A DNA stretch of 64,000 nt from contig NZ_JADOET010000006.1 of the NCBI RefSeq assembly GCF_015645385.1, positions 62,001 to 126,000 of the forward strand, in the 5' to 3' direction. How positions within the stretch are numbered: the first letter of the stretch is position 1; each line of letters begins with the position of its first letter. The notes below the pieces were generated by a model, which ran no database searches, was not told the DNA's origin, and worked only from the letters and a program-made list of their open reading frames with translations. The DNA is from Winogradskyella marina (GTDB taxonomy: Bacteria; Bacteroidota; Bacteroidia; Flavobacteriales; Flavobacteriaceae). Position numbers and translations under genes: made by a program. Shown here piece by piece: positions 63,474 to 64,000 of the stretch.

Positions 63474-63848
63474 TTGAAAAATCTAGATTTCAGTATTAAC
63501 GGTAGAGTACAAAATTTAATGGTAGATGTTTTTGAGTCGGTGAGCGCTTCCAAGGAAACCGAAGTTAAAATCAATGAACTTTTAGATACAAGAAGCATTT
63601 TTGAGCTCGTCTTCGACATTGTGAATGCATCAGGATTTTACAACCAAGATGAAAATTTCAATCTTATTAAAGCTTTAAATATAGATACCAATGGGGCTAA
63701 TTTTGAAGATGCTTTGTTTGCTACCTGGGTAACTATGGGTGAAAACCTTAACACGGCTAAAACACAAGAAGAATTTAATGCAAAATTTGCTTTGTTTGTG
63801 CCTATTATTTTAAAACGTATGGAAGCAATTAACCGTATGTCGGCTTAA
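63474..63848 (+). CDS. Unknown small acidic protein
   Basis: A 124-residue, mostly helical acidic protein beginning at a TTG (MKNLDFSINGRV). It has SVSASKETEVKINELLDTRS in the first half and ANFEDALFATWVTMGENLNT in the second. No signal, membrane helix or known motif. The TTG start is the only one that keeps the N-terminal part; a shorter start at Met16 (MVDVFESVS) is possible. It lies 23 bases after the hairpin of the preceding gene. Confidence 0.6.
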   Translation: MKNLDFSINGRVQNLMVDVFESVSASKETEVKINELLDTRSIFELVFDIVNASGFYNQDENFNLIKALNIDTNGANFEDALFATWVTMGENLNTAKTQEEFNAKFALFVPIILKRMEAINRMSA

Positions 63849-63918
63849 TATCTTTTCACATTACCTAAATTCTTTTTAACCTAAGAATAACTAACGCTTT
63901 AGATTATAACTTTATACA

Positions 63919-64000
63919 ATGATTCTAAACCCTTCCAACCTTACTAGATATTACAAGCAATTACAGACGCAACCCAATTATCCAAAAGCTTATTTATATG
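63919..64000 (+). CDS. Start of a gene cut by the window edge
   Basis: An open frame from the ATG at 63919 (MILNPSNLTRYYKQLQTQPN) runs to the end without a stop. Only 27 residues are visible. Spacing from the previous gene fits a new gene, but neither family nor reality can be judged. Confidence 0.4.
   Translation, partial: MILNPSNLTRYYKQLQTQPNYPKAYLY

Noticed and set aside
49300-63848. Complete MoxR/VWA/SWIM/DUF4132 cluster as in E. coli yeh genes
   Set aside because: No MoxR ATPase, VWA or SWIM-domain gene is present in the window.

Overview
The window looks like a chromosomal segment of a marine-type member of the Flavobacteriaceae (Bacteroidota). The DNA is AT-rich, genes lack obvious Shine-Dalgarno sequences, and several start regions carry the Bacteroidota promoter -7 box TAnnTTTG (for example before adenine deaminase, the DEAD-box helicase, TsaD and the tRNA array). 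The gene families (DUF4159, EttA, TamB, a CAL67264-like small membrane protein, pabB/tilS together) are typical of that group. No rRNA, integrase, phage or CRISPR was seen.

Layout. 0-13 kb is mostly housekeeping: a lipoprotein S15-type hydrolase, adenine deaminase, TilS, a sigma-like protein, PabB, a very long TraB-type protein and a DEAD-box helicase. 13-25 kb, all on the minus strand, is the least explained stretch. It holds a three-TM 564-residue protein, a small membrane protein, a 411-residue unknown, a NUDIX hydrolase, an AAA+ ATPase, a 364-residue unknown and a long coiled-coil protein. Its gaps carry palindromic repeats and two small inserted genes (a GIY-YIG nuclease and a four-helix-bundle S23-like protein), each bracketed by its own repeat type. 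25-33 kb has EttA, a pirin/MarR/acetyltransferase/FMN-reductase operon, an acyl-CoA carboxylase carboxyltransferase with an MFS transporter, and small membrane proteins. 33-47 kb is core metabolism and RNA modification: a sugar kinase, GAPDH, PfkA, TamB, TsaD, a parvulin, RsmE, DUF4159, TrmH-like, an AI-2E-family protein and a THUMP-like methyltransferase.

48-49.3 kb is a tRNA array (Ser-GCT, Pro-TGG, Arg-TCT, Gly-TCC, Tyr-GTA) containing a broken second copy of the tRNA-Arg 3' end and ending in a histone-H1-like mini gene. 49.3-63.9 kb is an accessory-looking module: two tandem paralogous cytoplasmic leucine-rich-repeat proteins, divergent from a 1667-residue DUF4132 protein, which is followed on the plus strand by a run of small unknown proteins, a SIMPL-domain protein and an acetyltransferase.

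The two best candidates for an undescribed system are the membrane/AAA+/coiled-coil cluster (14.2-24.7 kb) and the LRR/LRR/DUF4132 locus (49.3-60.5 kb). The most concrete structural discovery is the GIY-YIG gene, which is bounded within a few bases by oppositely oriented palindromes like a minimal mobile unit. All function statements come from reading motifs by eye; no database search was run.
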